A stretch of 64,000 nucleotides of DNA, taken from the NCBI GenBank assembly GCA_010645155.1, contig CM021319.1:6139330-6203329 (forward strand), given 5' to 3'. The notes beneath the pieces are model-generated. The model was not told the DNA's origin and did not search any database. It saw only the letters and a program-made list of their open reading frames with translations. Shown here one piece after another: positions 1 to 12,961 of this stretch; positions within the stretch are counted from its first letter, which is position 1; each line of letters starts with the position of its first letter. The position numbers were made by a program, and so were the translations under genes. The DNA is from Tigriopus japonicus (lineage: Eukaryota > Arthropoda > Copepoda > Harpacticoida > Harpacticidae).

Positions 1-1212
1 CGAGGCCCTATGATGGTAAGAAATGGTTGAAAAAGTCGCGATATCGAATGTGTGTATGTTCTTGATTTTTTTTTTATGTTATATTTGTAGGGTCCTGGTG
101 GTCCAGGTATGATGGGTGGACCGATGATGGGTGGTCCAATGATGGGACCCGGCGGCATGATGGGACCTGATGGAATGGGACCTAACGGGCCCATGGGACC
201 TATGGGACCCAATGGTCCGATGCCCATGACCAGCCAACATGGACCCATGAGTATGCATAGTGGACACATGGGACCCTATGGCCCTAACATGTCAGGACCT
301 ATGGGTCCCAACGGGCCAATGTGTGGACCTAACGTATCAATGAGTGGGCCGTCAGGGCCAATGGGTGGAGGAGGTATGATGGGTGGTCCTATGGGACCTA
401 ACGGACCTATGGGCATGAATGGACCCATGGGGCCTATGGGACACAACGGTCCTATGGGGCCGAATGGACCTATGGGCCCGAATGGTCCTATGGGACCGAA
501 CGGGCCAATGGGACCTATGGGGCCGAATGGTCCTATGGGGCATATGGGCCCGAACGGACCCATGCATCCGCCAAATAGCATGAGCCATAGTGGTATGTCC
601 ATGAATAGCCCCCTACCTCCGTGCAGCACTCCAGGCACCATGAACACAATCAGTACTGGCCCAGGTTCGGGCAGTCCGCATGGATCAGCGCACGGTAGTG
701 GTCCTGGCACACCAGTGGGTCCTCATAGTGGAGGAAATGGGCCAAGCAGTGTTGGTATGCCCATATCCTCTTGCGGCAATACAATCCTTCCAAACACCAG
801 TACTAACAGTATGAATTCGAACGTGCCAACTAGCATACCCATGGGCCCCTCCTCGCATCCAGGTCATGTGCCCATGGGCCCAGGATCTCATCCAGGTATG
901 ATAGGACCCCCTATGCCAAGCCCACTCTCAATGTCGAACGAAAAAATGTATCCACCGGGCCAACCCATGGTTTTCAATCCTCAAAATCCCAACGCACCAC
1001 CTATTTACCCTTGTGGAATTTGTCACAAAGAGGTTCATGACAATGACCAAGGGGTGTTATGTGAATCTGGTTGCAATTTTTGGTTCCACCGCGTGTGCAC
1101 AGGACTAGCTGAAGCTGCGTTTCACTTCCTAACGCAAGAGATATATGCCGAATGGGTGTGTGATAAATGTTTTGCTCATAAAGACGTACCCTTGGTGAAA
1201 TTCAAGCCTTGA
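1..1212 (+). CDS. pygo: Pygopus, 3' part (PHD-finger Wnt co-activator)
   Basis: Pygopus is a nuclear co-activator of Wnt/beta-catenin signalling. It binds BCL9/Legless and methylated histone H3K4 through its PHD finger. Seen here: the end of one exon (1-15, RGPMM), a GT-AG intron (16-90) and the terminal exon (91-1212), joined in phase 0 in one frame. The first part is a Gly-Pro-Met-Asn-rich repeat of [10 protein letters not shown] type, followed by a Ser/Pro/Asn-rich linker. The last 70 residues hold a C4HC3 PHD finger (CGIC, CESGC, FHRVC, CDKC) typical of pygopus, ending 12 residues before the stop. The N-terminal homology domain lies upstream of the window, so the gene is partial. The PHD assignment is firm. 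Confidence 0.93.
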
Positions 1213-1524
1213 ACCCAAGATATTCCAACGTATGCTAGTGCTCAAACGTTTGCCACTCCACGTTTGCCAGGACCGATAACAAGAGAGAAAAACAGCCCTA
1301 AACATGTACTTCAACCATCTGTCGGAAAAATACCCTCTGAGGAATTGTGTACATCAATATATTCATTTTATCATTCCATTTATTCATTCAAAACACTTAT
1401 GGATGTTGTTTAGTTACACGATCACGCAATAGCACGTTTTCTTGGCTGTCTGACTTGGAGGGTGAATGAAATTGATTTAGCCTCTTTGTACAAAGCCTAA
1501 TTCTTGGTTGCCGCTTTCCAGCCT
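1213..1524. other. Convergent 3' intergenic region
   Basis: This gap lies between the pygopus stop and the stop of the minus-strand secreted-protein gene. On the minus strand an AATAAA sits at 1384-1379, about 140 bases past that gene's stop, and is a plausible poly(A) signal. No other gene-like signal is visible. Confidence 0.5.
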
Positions 1525-4500
1525 TTACCAATCCTTCACATTGATCCAAGCTGGAGGCGCGCTCAGGAAATTTCGGAAGAAATCGGGAATTTTGAACTCG
1601 CCACTCTGGAATCCAAATCCAGATGTAAGCTCTTCATCCTCTTGAGCTTCATACTTGGTGTCAGTCTGAACGCTAGAAGAAGGCTGATATGAGGAGCTGG
1701 GAGCTGGAGCCACCTCCTCAGTTTTCGTCCCAGAATCGTAATTGTTGTTCGTCTTTGTAGAAAGTTGGGGTTTGTAAGCTGAGCCCGAGGACGAAGAAGA
1801 CGAGGAGGAAGAAGAGGACGAAACTGGTTTATAACTGAAAGAGGATTGAGCATTCGATCCCGAACTGTAACTAGGGATCGGTTTCTCTTCCTCGGAATTA
1901 GAGGCTGATTGATAGTAGATCGGAGGTGCCTTGGTTGTGGTTGTAGTCACGGGCTTGTTATCGCTCTTATAATAAACGGGTCCCGGAGTGAAAACATTTT
2001 CAACGGGCTCACTCCCAGAAAAGGTCTGTGGGTAGGTAGAGGATGGGACATTAGCTTGCGAATTGGAGCTTCCACCACCCTGTTTGCTACCCTCGCCCCC
2101 ATTTTCGGTGGAAGGCTTAAAATATACCGAGGATCCCTGTGATGAGGGTTTATTAAAAGATTGACTGTCACCATTAGACACGTAAGTGGGTGGAGTATAC
2201 TCTGGTTCGCTAAAGGTTTGCTCGTCTTGACCAACCGTGCTACCTAAGTAGGTGAAGGTGGGAGCTTGAGGAGCCCCATATTGATTGTTTTCATCCGAGT
2301 TCCCATTATCCCGAGATTCTTGCGATAAATATTGTGAGGGTGCTTGAGATTCATCGGTGTGAGGATTTTCAACCTGTTTCCAATGGTAAGGATCATTGTT
2401 CTTTGAGGCCGCTTTTCCACGGGGAGAGGCGGAAGAAGAAGGGGTGTTTAAATAAGAGGACGATACTGGATTAGATTGAAGAGGCAACGAGGAAGGCTGG
2501 GGATAACCTGATTCAACATTCGGACTGGAAGAGTCGATTTCATATGCTACAGGTGCAGATGAAAGGACTTTGTATAAATTTTCTGGTTGGGAACGATTGG
2601 GGGTTGCTCCCGATGATGATGATGGTGGTTGGAAGGAAGGTTCAAAAGGTGAAGGTTCGTTTGAATTGGAGATATAATAAATGGGAGGAGAAGTTGAGGA
2701 AGAGGCAGTTGATGAGGGCTTGAAAGAGCTTGACTCATATTGTTTAAAGGTGGAAGATTCAGGCCCATTATTAAAAGAGTGGTATGTTGATGTGGGTTTT
2801 GACTTGATTTGTGCTGGTTTGATTGTACTGGTTGTGCTAATGGTGTATGGAAAGCTTGGTGCAGATTCAGGCGACGATAGATTTATGTTGCCCTTAATGT
2901 TATTATCATTATTAGACACCTGTTTTGATCCTTCATCGGCAGACGCTTCTTGGTCTAAGTCGGAATTCGACGATGGGCGGTTTCCGAAGTAGTCGAATCC
3001 TCCAAATGGATAAACCGACTCGATTTTTTTGTCTTTGTTTCCTAGAAGAAAAGGAAAGAAAGTTGGCGAAAGCGGAAAAGGGCTTGTTTGCAATGCTCTA
3101 TACTATTGTATAGGGTGCATCCCCGCATTTGAGATGCAGAATTGCCTAATTTGGCGCATCCTTGTGGAACTGTAGCTTAACTGAAATGGAGGGTTTGATC
3201 GAGCAGAGGTTCTAGAATTGGGAAAGGTCGGGAAACTGATTTGTTTGTGTCCGTGAAAGTTTTTTTTGCAAGATTAAACATGTTTATTTTCACTACTAGT
3301 CGATTCTGGCAATTCAACGACCTTTTTTTTAAATTTCATTAGATGAGTGCTCAATCAACATTAATGCGGGGAAGGAATCTATGACTCTATCTAGGAACCC
3401 AGAAATATTGAGGGTCTCATAGATGGTAAGTTAGAAGATCTAGAAAAGTGACAGAGCAAAAGCTTGATATTGGACTAAGACTTCTACTTCCATTAGAAAA
3501 CCTGGCCACAGAACCCAAAAGAATAAAATGAAAATATGTAGCGAACATTCAGTTTCAAGTACGTGCCCAAAATCAACAAAGGCGGAATGAGAGTGGTTAT
3601 CTGGCCGCTTCGTGATAGTATGTACATACAGTGATGTGCTGTTTTGTTTTTGATTGGTCATCTAGTCATATGCAAAACGAATTCAAACATAACCAATCCT
3701 ATATATCTTGAATCAGATGTTCCTCACCGTGTTGAAGACTGATGATAGCACTACTTCGTCCCGATTTCAAGTCACTTTTGCTCGAAACAATGAAAAACAG
3801 CTTTTCTTACCATCCAATATGACATTCAAACCCACTGAAGCAGAATTGGTAAAGACCTTAGGCATAGAAAGTCACTTTTACGAAATCGAGGCGTAAAGTG
3901 TTTACTGAAACATTGCAAAGTTGTGAGAGTGTTCTATTTGTGTGAATCCCTTTCAAGTTGGGTTGTGTCGAACGGAAACGAACTTCTTGAACTGTCTTTG
4001 ATTTGGACGAAAGAAAAGGAGGTCGATCATTGATCTAACTTAAACAAATCGAAAGAATCTTAATATCAAAGAGCCTTCATAATTCAATTTGTGTTTTGAA
4101 AAATCTATTAGTATCATTCATACCAATGATACTTTTGATCAATTATCTTACTACAATATGAGAACAGCAGTGACTGTTTTCATGCAAGAACCCATCAATT
4201 CTTACTTTTTCAATGCCTCATTCTCCCCCCTGTCAAAGTGAAAAAAAGCTTTTGAATTAATACATTGCACGTCGTTCTCTGGGAGTAGGGTATCTACTGT
4301 ATAGACACACTAAGACGCCTGCAGTGCGTTGATTAAGAAATGTTCTATCCGGTAAAGTTCCGCTCATTGTACAATGGAGATTGTGTTTAAGTCATTCCAA
4401 TTTAGGGCCAAAGAGTAACGACGCCTTTTCCGTTTCAATTGCATTGATCCATGATGAGCTTGAGCTATGGTCGCCTCGAAAACTAAGCGCGAAGTTGTGT

Positions 4501-7163
4501 CGTAATGGGGGAAATTTCTTTTCAAATCGAACAATATGACGCCATTTTAGGCCTCATTGTCGCCCATGAAAAGATGCCATTGCGAGTCCGCTCTTTTTGC
4601 TCATCCAGGGGCCCAATTCAACCGTCCAACCCTGCCAGTTGCACTGCAAATTGGTACCAGATACAAATACAAAAAACGGCTAAGCTATCATTACGGGGGG
4701 CATCATTACACCATATCACACGGGGAGCCTCATGGCAAACGGCACAATGACGACCGAAACAAAAATGGAAAGAAATGAAGCTTACCTTGATCCGATTTCG
4801 ATGGTAATGACGAACTGGGCAAACTCTTGTAGATACTTTGCTCTCGATATAAGGTATCTTTAGGATCCACGGGAGGAGCAGGAGGTTGGACTGATCCACC
4901 AGTATATGAGGAAGGTGACGGGTTCCATACTGAGTGTACTGGTCCTGATGGCTGATATACGACTCTTTCACTTGTGGTGGTGGTGGTAGTAGTTGTTGTT
5001 GTTATTGTAGTTGTTGCAGTAGTAGTTGTGGTCGTCTTGGTAGTTGTGTAAATTTCTGGAGCTCGCACAAGAGGAGGACCTGGTTTATTAACTCGAGTCG
5101 ATTTCGGGTATGAATTAGGGGCCAATGGGAGAGGGGGTCTGCCTTGACCTTGAGGTGGTCCTTGCTTATGTGGAGCACCTTGCTTGCGGGGAGGTCCCGG
5201 CCTAATAGGGCCTCTTGGAGGGGGAGGAGGGGGATGTCTATTATTGGCCCCATGAGGGGGACTTTGGCGACCTGGTCGTCCGTTTGAATGGATACGTCTT
5301 TGTTGGACAAATCTGGGAGGACCTCGCCTCTGAGGCAATTGCCCTTTGTCAGGCACCACGGTCAAAGATCGGTGAGGGGGCGGTGGTCGCGGAGGAGAGA
5401 GTCGCTTTGGCTGAGGCCCACGTTGCTGGTGAGAAAACATGGACTGAAGTAGCGAGACGGCATTGTTTTGATGGAAGTGCAATTTCTTCACCCCACGACC
5501 CCTTGGATCGCGAAGAGGGAGTCGGGGTTGCCCTGTGATTGCTTGATGTACTCTGGGACGTATTTGAGCTTCCGAGGAGCATTCTGAGACCAGGGAAATG
5601 CCTACGACGATCACCTATTAAGAGAAAACAAGCATTGAAGTTCGTCATCATAGTCATGCCATGTCGTCTGTTCGCTGCGTTCAATAATGGAAAAATTGTA
5701 TAACACTGGCTCGATTTGTGACTCTCGTCTTGATCCCACCACGACAAGCTGGCACCCGTAGAAGATATTCGTCATTAAGTAAATGAGAATCTCCGTTCTG
5801 CTCCAGGACTCACCGTTTTCACAATCTGGTTCTGGCCTCAGTCTGACGTTTCATTTTCAGCTTCAATTCTACTGAACGTACGAACTGTCCAAGAAGAGCA
5901 GAAACACGCATGGCTTAACCAACCATGCATATGCAAGTCAATTGACGACTATTTCAGATCGATGCTTTTTGATCGAAATAATTGGATAAGAAACAAGAGG
6001 AAATTGGATCGAATTCAATGCTATGCAAAGTGGTTCGAGCCACTCCAATAAACTGATGGATGTGGTGTTCTCTGCACTTTGGAATGGGATACGTTCTTAA
6101 TACATTTGTGGTTGAACGTACTCGATTCGCAGGTTTCACTTTGTTTCTTTCTAATTCATTACGCTTTGAATAGATATCCATTAGGTTGATTAGCTGCCGA
6201 GCTCGAACTTGAGCAAGGCATGACATTGCGCAGGATTTTCCTGGGAAATTGAATTTGTTTAAAAAACTGAACCAGCGAATGACCAACTCTTTGTATATGT
6301 ACTTAGGCCAAGCCCCTTTTGATCGAGGCAAGCGGGATGATGCAACGATGAACTCGTATAATCCGTAGAATGTGTCGACCATATGCAGGACCGTTGGTGG
6401 ATAATTCCCATCACACCTTATATGAACCAACATAGCACTACAAGTATTGTCAAGTCACTCATTGGTTTTCATCCGTCATTTTCTTTAACAGTTAACTGGA
6501 TGGAGCCTTGTCACTTGGTGCCGAATGCATGGAGGTCCATTAGCTTAAGGAGTTGAGGGGTTTTCAAAACCAACAATTTCTTTTGTTGTAAGTTCGTCAC
6601 CTGAGCTTATGAATTTCAAAGAAGCAAGAAAGGACTACTGTATTGTACATAATTCATGGGGCCTTTTGTCAAAAAGCTTCGAATGGAAAATTTCTTGAAA
6701 AAAAAATCTAGATTCAAAAGATTGGATCGAAATTCCGAAAATCAATCTTACATTTATTATATTGATGGTCGAGGGAAAACTGGACTCCTTGTTTTCACAT
6801 GTAAACGTACTGTGAAATGAAAGCACATTGTCCATGAAGTAGGTTGGTTTTCAGTTTAAAAGATGCCAACATGGTTGAAGATGATAACCACAATAAGTTT
6901 GAGCTCGTTTACCAAAAGAAGACTTTCTAAGCTTCTAATTGATCCATCTAGTACTGGAATTCAAAACTTTATTACCTTTAGTGATTTTCAGACTTTCTCT
7001 TAATATTGCAACACGAATCATTCACATCCCTTTTATGCCCTTGTACAACTAGTTTGGATAGGCTTGAAATTTTTCTATAATGTAAATGCGTTGGCGTGTT
7101 TTATCAAAAGAATTATGAAAACAATGGTCAGAGACTTACACAAAACAAAGGTAGTTTCCACAT
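1525..7163 (-). CDS. Secreted low-complexity Pro/Ser/Thr-rich protein (three exons)
   Basis: I do not recognise the family; the composition suggests an extracellular-matrix, cuticle or mucin-like protein. Rebuilt exons: 7163-7140 (ATG plus 7 codons, MWKLPLFC, then GTAAGT), 5614-4786 (acceptor after a T-rich tract, phase 0; donor AAG/GTAAGC, phase 1) and 3041-1525 (acceptor TTTTCTTCTAG, phase 1). Joining the first two gives a classical signal peptide, MWKLPLFCVIVVGISLVSEC. The joined frame is 2370 nt, 789 residues. Exon 2 encodes a basic Pro/Arg/Gln-rich segment and a run of about 35 mostly Thr residues. Exon 3 encodes Ser/Pro/Tyr-rich sequence with a poly-Ser run and a short hydrophobic C-terminus ending in KDW. 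Neither large exon has its own ATG at the 5' end, which supports the splice model. The 5' untranslated region was not located. Confidence 0.72.
3042..4785 (-). other. Intron 2 of the secreted-protein gene
   Basis: The 1.74-kb intron carries only short ORFs with no recognisable motif. It is AT-rich with scattered T-runs. No repeat with clear ends was seen. Confidence 0.55.
5615..7139 (-). other. Intron 1 of the secreted-protein gene
   Basis: The 1.5-kb intron lies between the signal-peptide exon and exon 2. It contains a 159-codon same-strand ORF (6433-5954) whose protein resembles nothing I know; it is probably a chance ORF. A possible donor on the minus strand near 5813 could belong to an alternative leader exon, but its ATG frame closes before the splice site. 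Confidence 0.5.
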
Positions 7164-10100
7164 GTTGAATCGGTACCCAAGCACTCTGGCGAAAATTTAA
7201 CAACTCCTACAAATGTGACACCAGTACTTGGAACTTATTATGAACGTCTTTCTCACGGTTGAATCTTAAACTGATCCCCAATTCGGATTTCGCTGCTCGA
7301 AACAAACTCTTCGTTCGTCGCACTCCTCCAGACAATTTCTGACGTTTCCACCACTTCAAGATCATACGGAGATGGGAATTCCTTCTCGTAAGCCCAGCCA
7401 AAACCACGCGAGAAAAGGCTGGCGATGCCACCGCCAGGACCTCAATCAATGACATTTACGCAAAGGACCGAAAGGGATCTCTGGCACGTTAGTGGTGCAC
7501 TCACCATTTTGGCTTCTTTCAGTCATCGCCCGCTCCATCTTCCTACCGTCGGATGCCTCCCGTAGGCCTGAGCCGTTACAGAGTCCTCCGCGCAGAAACG
7601 AGATTAACACAAGATGATCCCTGTCCCCGCCTTCATCATCGATTCAATTCGACCAAACCGTGCATACCATCCGTGAGTTTGGAAAGAGGGCTGGGGATAT
7701 CCAGAACTTATTACAAGTTATTTGATTTGGCCCGCAACAGGTGCTTCTCGATCCTCGGTGTCGTCTTGTGTACCATAAGATGTTGGATTACAGTGCGCTA
7801 GTTGAGATGGGAGAGAGACTCCTCACTTTTCTCTCTTCCGCTCTTCGGGCGAACTTCTAGCCAAAGATTCAACACCAAATGTCCGTCCGACAAGCTGTCT
7901 GACACCCGAGGTGCATCATGCCAACATACATGCAGCCCCAGTTTGCGTAATTGCTATGTAGAAAGGTACTGAAACCATTAGTCAGAATGCACCGACCGAG
8001 GAAGGCAGAAGGTGTTGTACAACAAGACAAATTTGTTTAGAAATCAGATAAAATCCAAGATTCTTGAGGTTGGCAAAACGCAATTTTCTTTAGTACTACG
8101 CATTGGCGGCATCGCCAAATTCACACCGCAATTCAAGCACCAGTAATGAGAAATACACACCCTGTCTGGTATCGAGGACGGTTTTTGTTTTGACATTGCG
8201 AAATGAAACTTTTTCCAAACACTCGAATAACGAGCCAATAGATCGTTCAAAATCGACGAGAATTCTTTGATTTGTGTTTCGTATTGGGAATGTTTCTTTT
8301 TTAATTACAAGGTTAGCAAAGGGCAATTTTTGCGGGCCATCAGCGTTTAAAACTTCAAATCATCTCTAAAAAGTAGTATGCCACGCGTACCCTATTACGT
8401 GACTCCTATTTCCGGTTTGAATGAACCTCTTAGCAAGAGAAATAATGGACTTCGATGACATTCATCCTCTGTCACATTTCAAGTGTTGACATGAGGTGGT
8501 CAACATTTTTGGTCCAATTTCTAGGTGCTTTGTCGCTAAAGAAAATTCAGGTGATGCCAACCAATAATAAAAAGAAAACTGCTTGGCACCCCAAGGATAA
8601 CATTTGACTTAGGATGAAACATTAGTGTGCCGTCATAAAATAGAACCAATCCATCTGGCGAGCATTTGGTCAAATAGAATATTTCTCTTTCTTTCCTCTG
8701 CTGTCTATACACCAATCTACCTATCTATCTAGTAGCATGATTACAATTGTCTTGTCCACGTGCAATAAGCAGTACCTTTGACTTCTATGTACTTCACATC
8801 AGCACTGGAAGAGAAGGGGCAGTAGGTAGACAAATGATCGGGGTTCTGTCAAATGGAGAAGGTGGAGAACACTCGAGTTTCAACGAAGACCAATAGAATG
8901 AGGGTTCAGGAAGCATCTGACGTCAATGGCCGTTCAGAATGTTGAAATGGCATCACTTGCGCCGAGCTTTCGACGCAAATTTAAGCACTGAGCCCCTGCT
9001 GACTGGTTCAACGCGCCGAAAAAAAATCTTCCTGATTGTGCGTCGAGCATTGACAAGAGACCAAAAATATATATCTTGATGATTAGAAGTTTGGATGATT
9101 TTCCCATGACATATGGTTTAGCTTTCAGTCATTACTGCGGACGATGCTTGCACTACTGTACAGTAGATCACACGTAATTTGGCTCAGTTGAACAGAACAA
9201 AGAAGTCCCATCCTTCTCTGGCCCAAAATGAAGCAGGCAATTCTAAAATCAAAGCTCGAGAACCTATCCTGGATTGAGTCGGTCATTCCTTGAATTTGCT
9301 GGATCTCTGGTCGTTTCCATTAGAATCAGAAGTTCCCACGGCTGTTGAGTGAAAGACAATTCTTCCGCAATACGACGACGATACATCACAGGGGGACTCG
9401 GCTTGAACTTGCAGTTGTTTTATCGCACATCAATCTGGTGCGAAAACTGTTATGCCTCTTCTTCTTTTTTGAAGAGCCGGAATATTGCCGATCTCACCAT
9501 TAACCAGAATTAAGTCCATCTGCCCGACATGCTCCAGATTGTAAGGTTCAAGAAATTTGAAGACTGATTCCTAAACCAGATGGTAATGATCTGCGAGTTG
9601 GGATTTTTTACCTTACCACACCACGTAGTAGTACTTACTGCATGAGTGAGACGACTCGACGGTGAGTACATGAGTACAGATGGGCGGTGACATTCCACTT
9701 GAACAGTAAGATCTCTCGTATGGTTCTACCATCGAATGACTGGTCCGAACGATGAAGGGTGAGTGGATAGCCAGTAATCTCGCGTAATCTTGGACCAAAA
9801 AGGACGACACATTCCTTCTCACTCAGGCGAAATCCCTACTTTCAACATTCATTGAGTCCCCACAGTTAATGGTGATCAACAGGTGGTCTCAAGTTTATTG
9901 GGAGTCCTCGGCAGGCTGCCCTATGTTCCCTAAAAGTACTCAATCTCAAGGGTCTGACTTTTTTCTCCCAAATTTGAAGAATGGTTTCGCTCAATTCGTA
10001 TTGTGTACCAAGTCTCACCTTGATCTTGGGTAATTGAGTTCCCCACGTCCAAGGACTTCAAGCGCTTATCCAAGAAATTCCAATTTCTTTAACAGATTGT

Positions 10101-12481
10101 GAGTGCATTTTGTTTTCTTCATGCACAATAAGTGGCAAAAAAGTTTCGTTGAACAGAATGGAGTCGATGAGATTCTCGTTTTGTACAGGATCCGAGCTTC
10201 CAAATGAGCTCGTACGTAGATCGTCATCCCTCGGAAGTGCACATTAGTGCCAACCCCAATAGCGATTGAAGGCCTCCAATTACGCATGGTACTTTGTTGT
10301 ACTTACGCTTTTTTGTGTTAGGGTTCTCGTTAGTTCGAATTTCTTTCAAGTTGATTCCATAATAACCTTGCGAGTTGTCCCTCACTGACAATATGGTGTC
10401 AAGAAATATGGCCAATTTCACGGGCATCCTCTCTACGAGCTGTCATTTTGTTTTTCCACCCTTATTGTAGTACGATTTCTCGAATGAATTGTTTATTGAA
10501 GGAGAAGGAACCAAGTTTCTGAAGTTCATGTCAGAAGTTCTACAGGAACGTAATCATCAATATGAGTGCGCATTATGTTTGCTATGAATCTCTCGAATGA
10601 CCACTTTTTGGACAAATTTGTCATTGGATTTGAAGTCTACTCTGCTTACAAGGTGATTGTGTTGGTTGTAGTACCGGTAAAAAAAAGATTTTGAATAGAG
10701 TCTTATTGTGTTTCCAATTTGCAGAGCTCCTTGGATCTTTTGAGAAAAGTTTGCAATGGGATAGTGTCAAGATTCTGTGAATACATTTCATTGCGTCCCG
10801 CTACATGAAATAGAGTTCATCCTTGAATGCCACACAAACACTACAAGAGCATTACCGTTTCAAGGTAATCGGCACATTCGCAAAGTATCAGATAAAGATT
10901 TCTCCCTGCGCTTAGTTCCATCAACGAATCCCTTATCATCCCTCATCATCGATTCCCGCTTATTTATTTAACGGCTTATGAATAAATATTTCCTTTCTCT
11001 CGCGATAGAGCTCTACCAAGGGTTCAACTGTCAATGACCAGTCAAAGATGTTTGCCAAACAAATACTGCATCTAAAGCCGAGGGAACAGGATTTTCCCGC
11101 AAGTTCACAACAGGAGGGTAATCATGTTAACTTAATTTCAGATCATGTAGTAACCTTGCAACTTGTCATCGAGACGGGAGCTAAGGGACGAGTGGCATAT
11201 CCTCTCACCCGACCTGTCATTAGTTGGCTCCCATCAGTTTTGGATCCAGTTAAACAGAGGTATAAACAAGCAAGAACCACTGAATTCTCTGGACGACCAG
11301 ACTGGCCATGAAATTGTGATTTTTTTTTTTGTAAATCAAATCAAGTGTGTTCGTTGGCAAATAAGATCTTGCCTATGCATGTACTTAGCACAATATTTTG
11401 ATAATTAGCTCATTCGAATGCCAGAGTAAAAGGATATGACTTATGAGCTCGTGCTTTTGTGCTAAATCAATTTCCAGAGGAAGGCTAGCTCGCGAGATCA
11501 TTTTGTGAGCATTGAGAGCATGCCTCTTGGCACCGATGTTCAATTGAGTTGAAAATGGAAATAAACAGAGTCATCCCAACATAAGAAAGGTCTCTTTTGC
11601 AGAAAAAAGGAAATTGTTTAAATTAATGCTTAGTGGTAGTCTCGTAGTCCAGATGAACTTGGTGGTTCTCGGACCAAGCAAATTTCAAGCGATGAACGTC
11701 GAGAAGACATCTGTCCGAATTGATCTCTTCAATATCGTTTCACGTCAAAAGTAAATCTTCTTGATTGCTACCGTTTAAGGGGCAGAGAAATTGCTAGATC
11801 TTTGTTCAAGGGCCTTTCAAATGGGCGCAGTTAGAACGTAAGAGTGGAGGAAAAACACCCATGTGCTCATTAATGTATTGAGTGAGATTTTTGTCACGAT
11901 TGATGAAGGACAATCCTGACTGACTCAAACATGTGAGCCATGTTGCTTTAGGAAAGAGGAAAGAGAAAACAAACATGCCCCGCCGCAAATCATAACGTTG
12001 ATGACGATGCAATTTGGTCTCAAGATGATGAGGTTGATCGCTGCCTGCAATTCTTCCGGCCATCCCGGAAATGAATGGTCCAAAGTGTGTGCAATGTTGC
12101 CGAATTGCAAGAACACATTTTAATGGTAACTTGACGAGATCTTTCACGCCTAGATGGCATTGAAATCTAACCCAAGAACTATTCTGTTTGGACAAGATAT
12201 GATCGTGAGCTCTAAGCTGTTACATCCTACCATACAGTACTTGTCCTTCTACAAACGTCAATCAAATTCGATGACACCGTCTAGAAATACTTTCAAGAGC
12301 GATCTGTTAATGGCAGTCCCGAAACCCTCGCATTCAAGGAGGGTAACTGTTAGTGTCTAGCAAGGCTAGCAAAAAATTCAATGTCACAATGATTGGTACT
12401 AACATGAATAACTTCTATACTTCTCCATTCGAATAATGTTATCATCACTTTCTTCTGACAAACTGGTTTCATAAATAATGA
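7164..12481. other. Gene-poor stretch, nothing recognised
   Basis: These 5.3 kb hold only ORFs under about 130 codons without recognisable motifs. The part next to 7164 should contain the promoter and leader of the secreted-protein gene, but no core element stands out. No repeat with defined ends was found. Confidence 0.5.
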
Positions 12482-12961
12482 TTACACGCCAATCCAGAAT
12501 GCTCCCAACGGAGGTGGTCTCTGGTCCATGGAATTCGCACTAAGTACGCTGGCCGTACTGGCTCTTCGATTTTCGGTGGCGTTGGCCGGCACATTCGGAC
12601 ATATTGAGTTATTCCTTGAACGGGTCACAATATCTCGAAGTTCCGGATCGATTCTACCGAGTAGCAAGTCTCGGGCCCAAGAGCGGTTCATCTCGGGGTT
12701 GAGCTCGGCATTCATCATGGAATCCAGATAACACGGAGGATCCGTCTTCAGCACGACCTTGGTGTAAGAGGGTGGGGCATCGATCTTGACCACCACCTCT
12801 TCTGTCTGGTCGGCCGAATCGGCCGTGGTCGCTCTGGTGGTGGCCTCCTCGTTGGGTATGGGCTTCTTGCAACAATAATAAAGGATCAATAAAAGAAGCA
12901 CCGACTTTCCCAAAAGCAACCCTGAGAGGGCAATCAGGTTGTACATCTCAGTGTCGACCAT
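12482..12961 (-). CDS. Small single-pass membrane protein with two PY (PPxY) motifs; Commissureless-like?
   Basis: From the ATG at 12961 the protein has 159 residues. There is a short N-terminus, one transmembrane segment at about residues 7-31 ending in YYCCKK, and a cytoplasmic tail with two PY motifs, PPSY (63-66) and PPCY (75-78). A Ser/Asn-rich C-terminus follows. PPxY motifs bind WW domains of Nedd4-type ubiquitin ligases, and single-pass proteins with paired PY motifs act as their sorting adaptors. Arthropod Commissureless, which removes Robo from the growth-cone surface, has this architecture, so it is the nearest idea, but sequence identity to it was not established. The same frame is open upstream to 13087, with another ATG at 13063 that would add 34 residues. 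I prefer 12961 because it puts the transmembrane segment near the start. It appears to be one exon. Confidence 0.6.
   Translation of the reverse strand: MVDTEMYNLIALSGLLLGKSVLLLLILYYCCKKPIPNEEATTRATTADSADQTEEVVVKIDAPPSYTKVVLKTDPPCYLDSMMNAELNPEMNRSWARDLLLGRIDPELRDIVTRSRNNSICPNVPANATENRRASTASVLSANSMDQRPPPLGAFWIGV

Noticed and set aside
276..710. 144-codon minus-strand ORF opposite pygopus
   Set aside because: It is the antisense shadow of the GPMGPN repeat; its Gly/Pro/Ile periodicity is forced by the repeat.
3041..3095. Alternative start of the last exon of the first secreted-protein gene at 3095
   Set aside because: It also fits the phase but lacks a pyrimidine tract; the acceptor TTTTCTTCTAG just before 3041 is much stronger.
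5803..5870. Possible first coding exon with ATG and GTGAGT donor on the minus strand
   Set aside because: Its reading frame meets TGA just before the donor; the exon at 7163-7140 gives an intact signal peptide.
5954..6433. 159-codon ORF with an ATG on the minus strand
   Set aside because: It lies inside intron 1 of the secreted-protein gene on the same strand, has no recognisable motif and no splice support.
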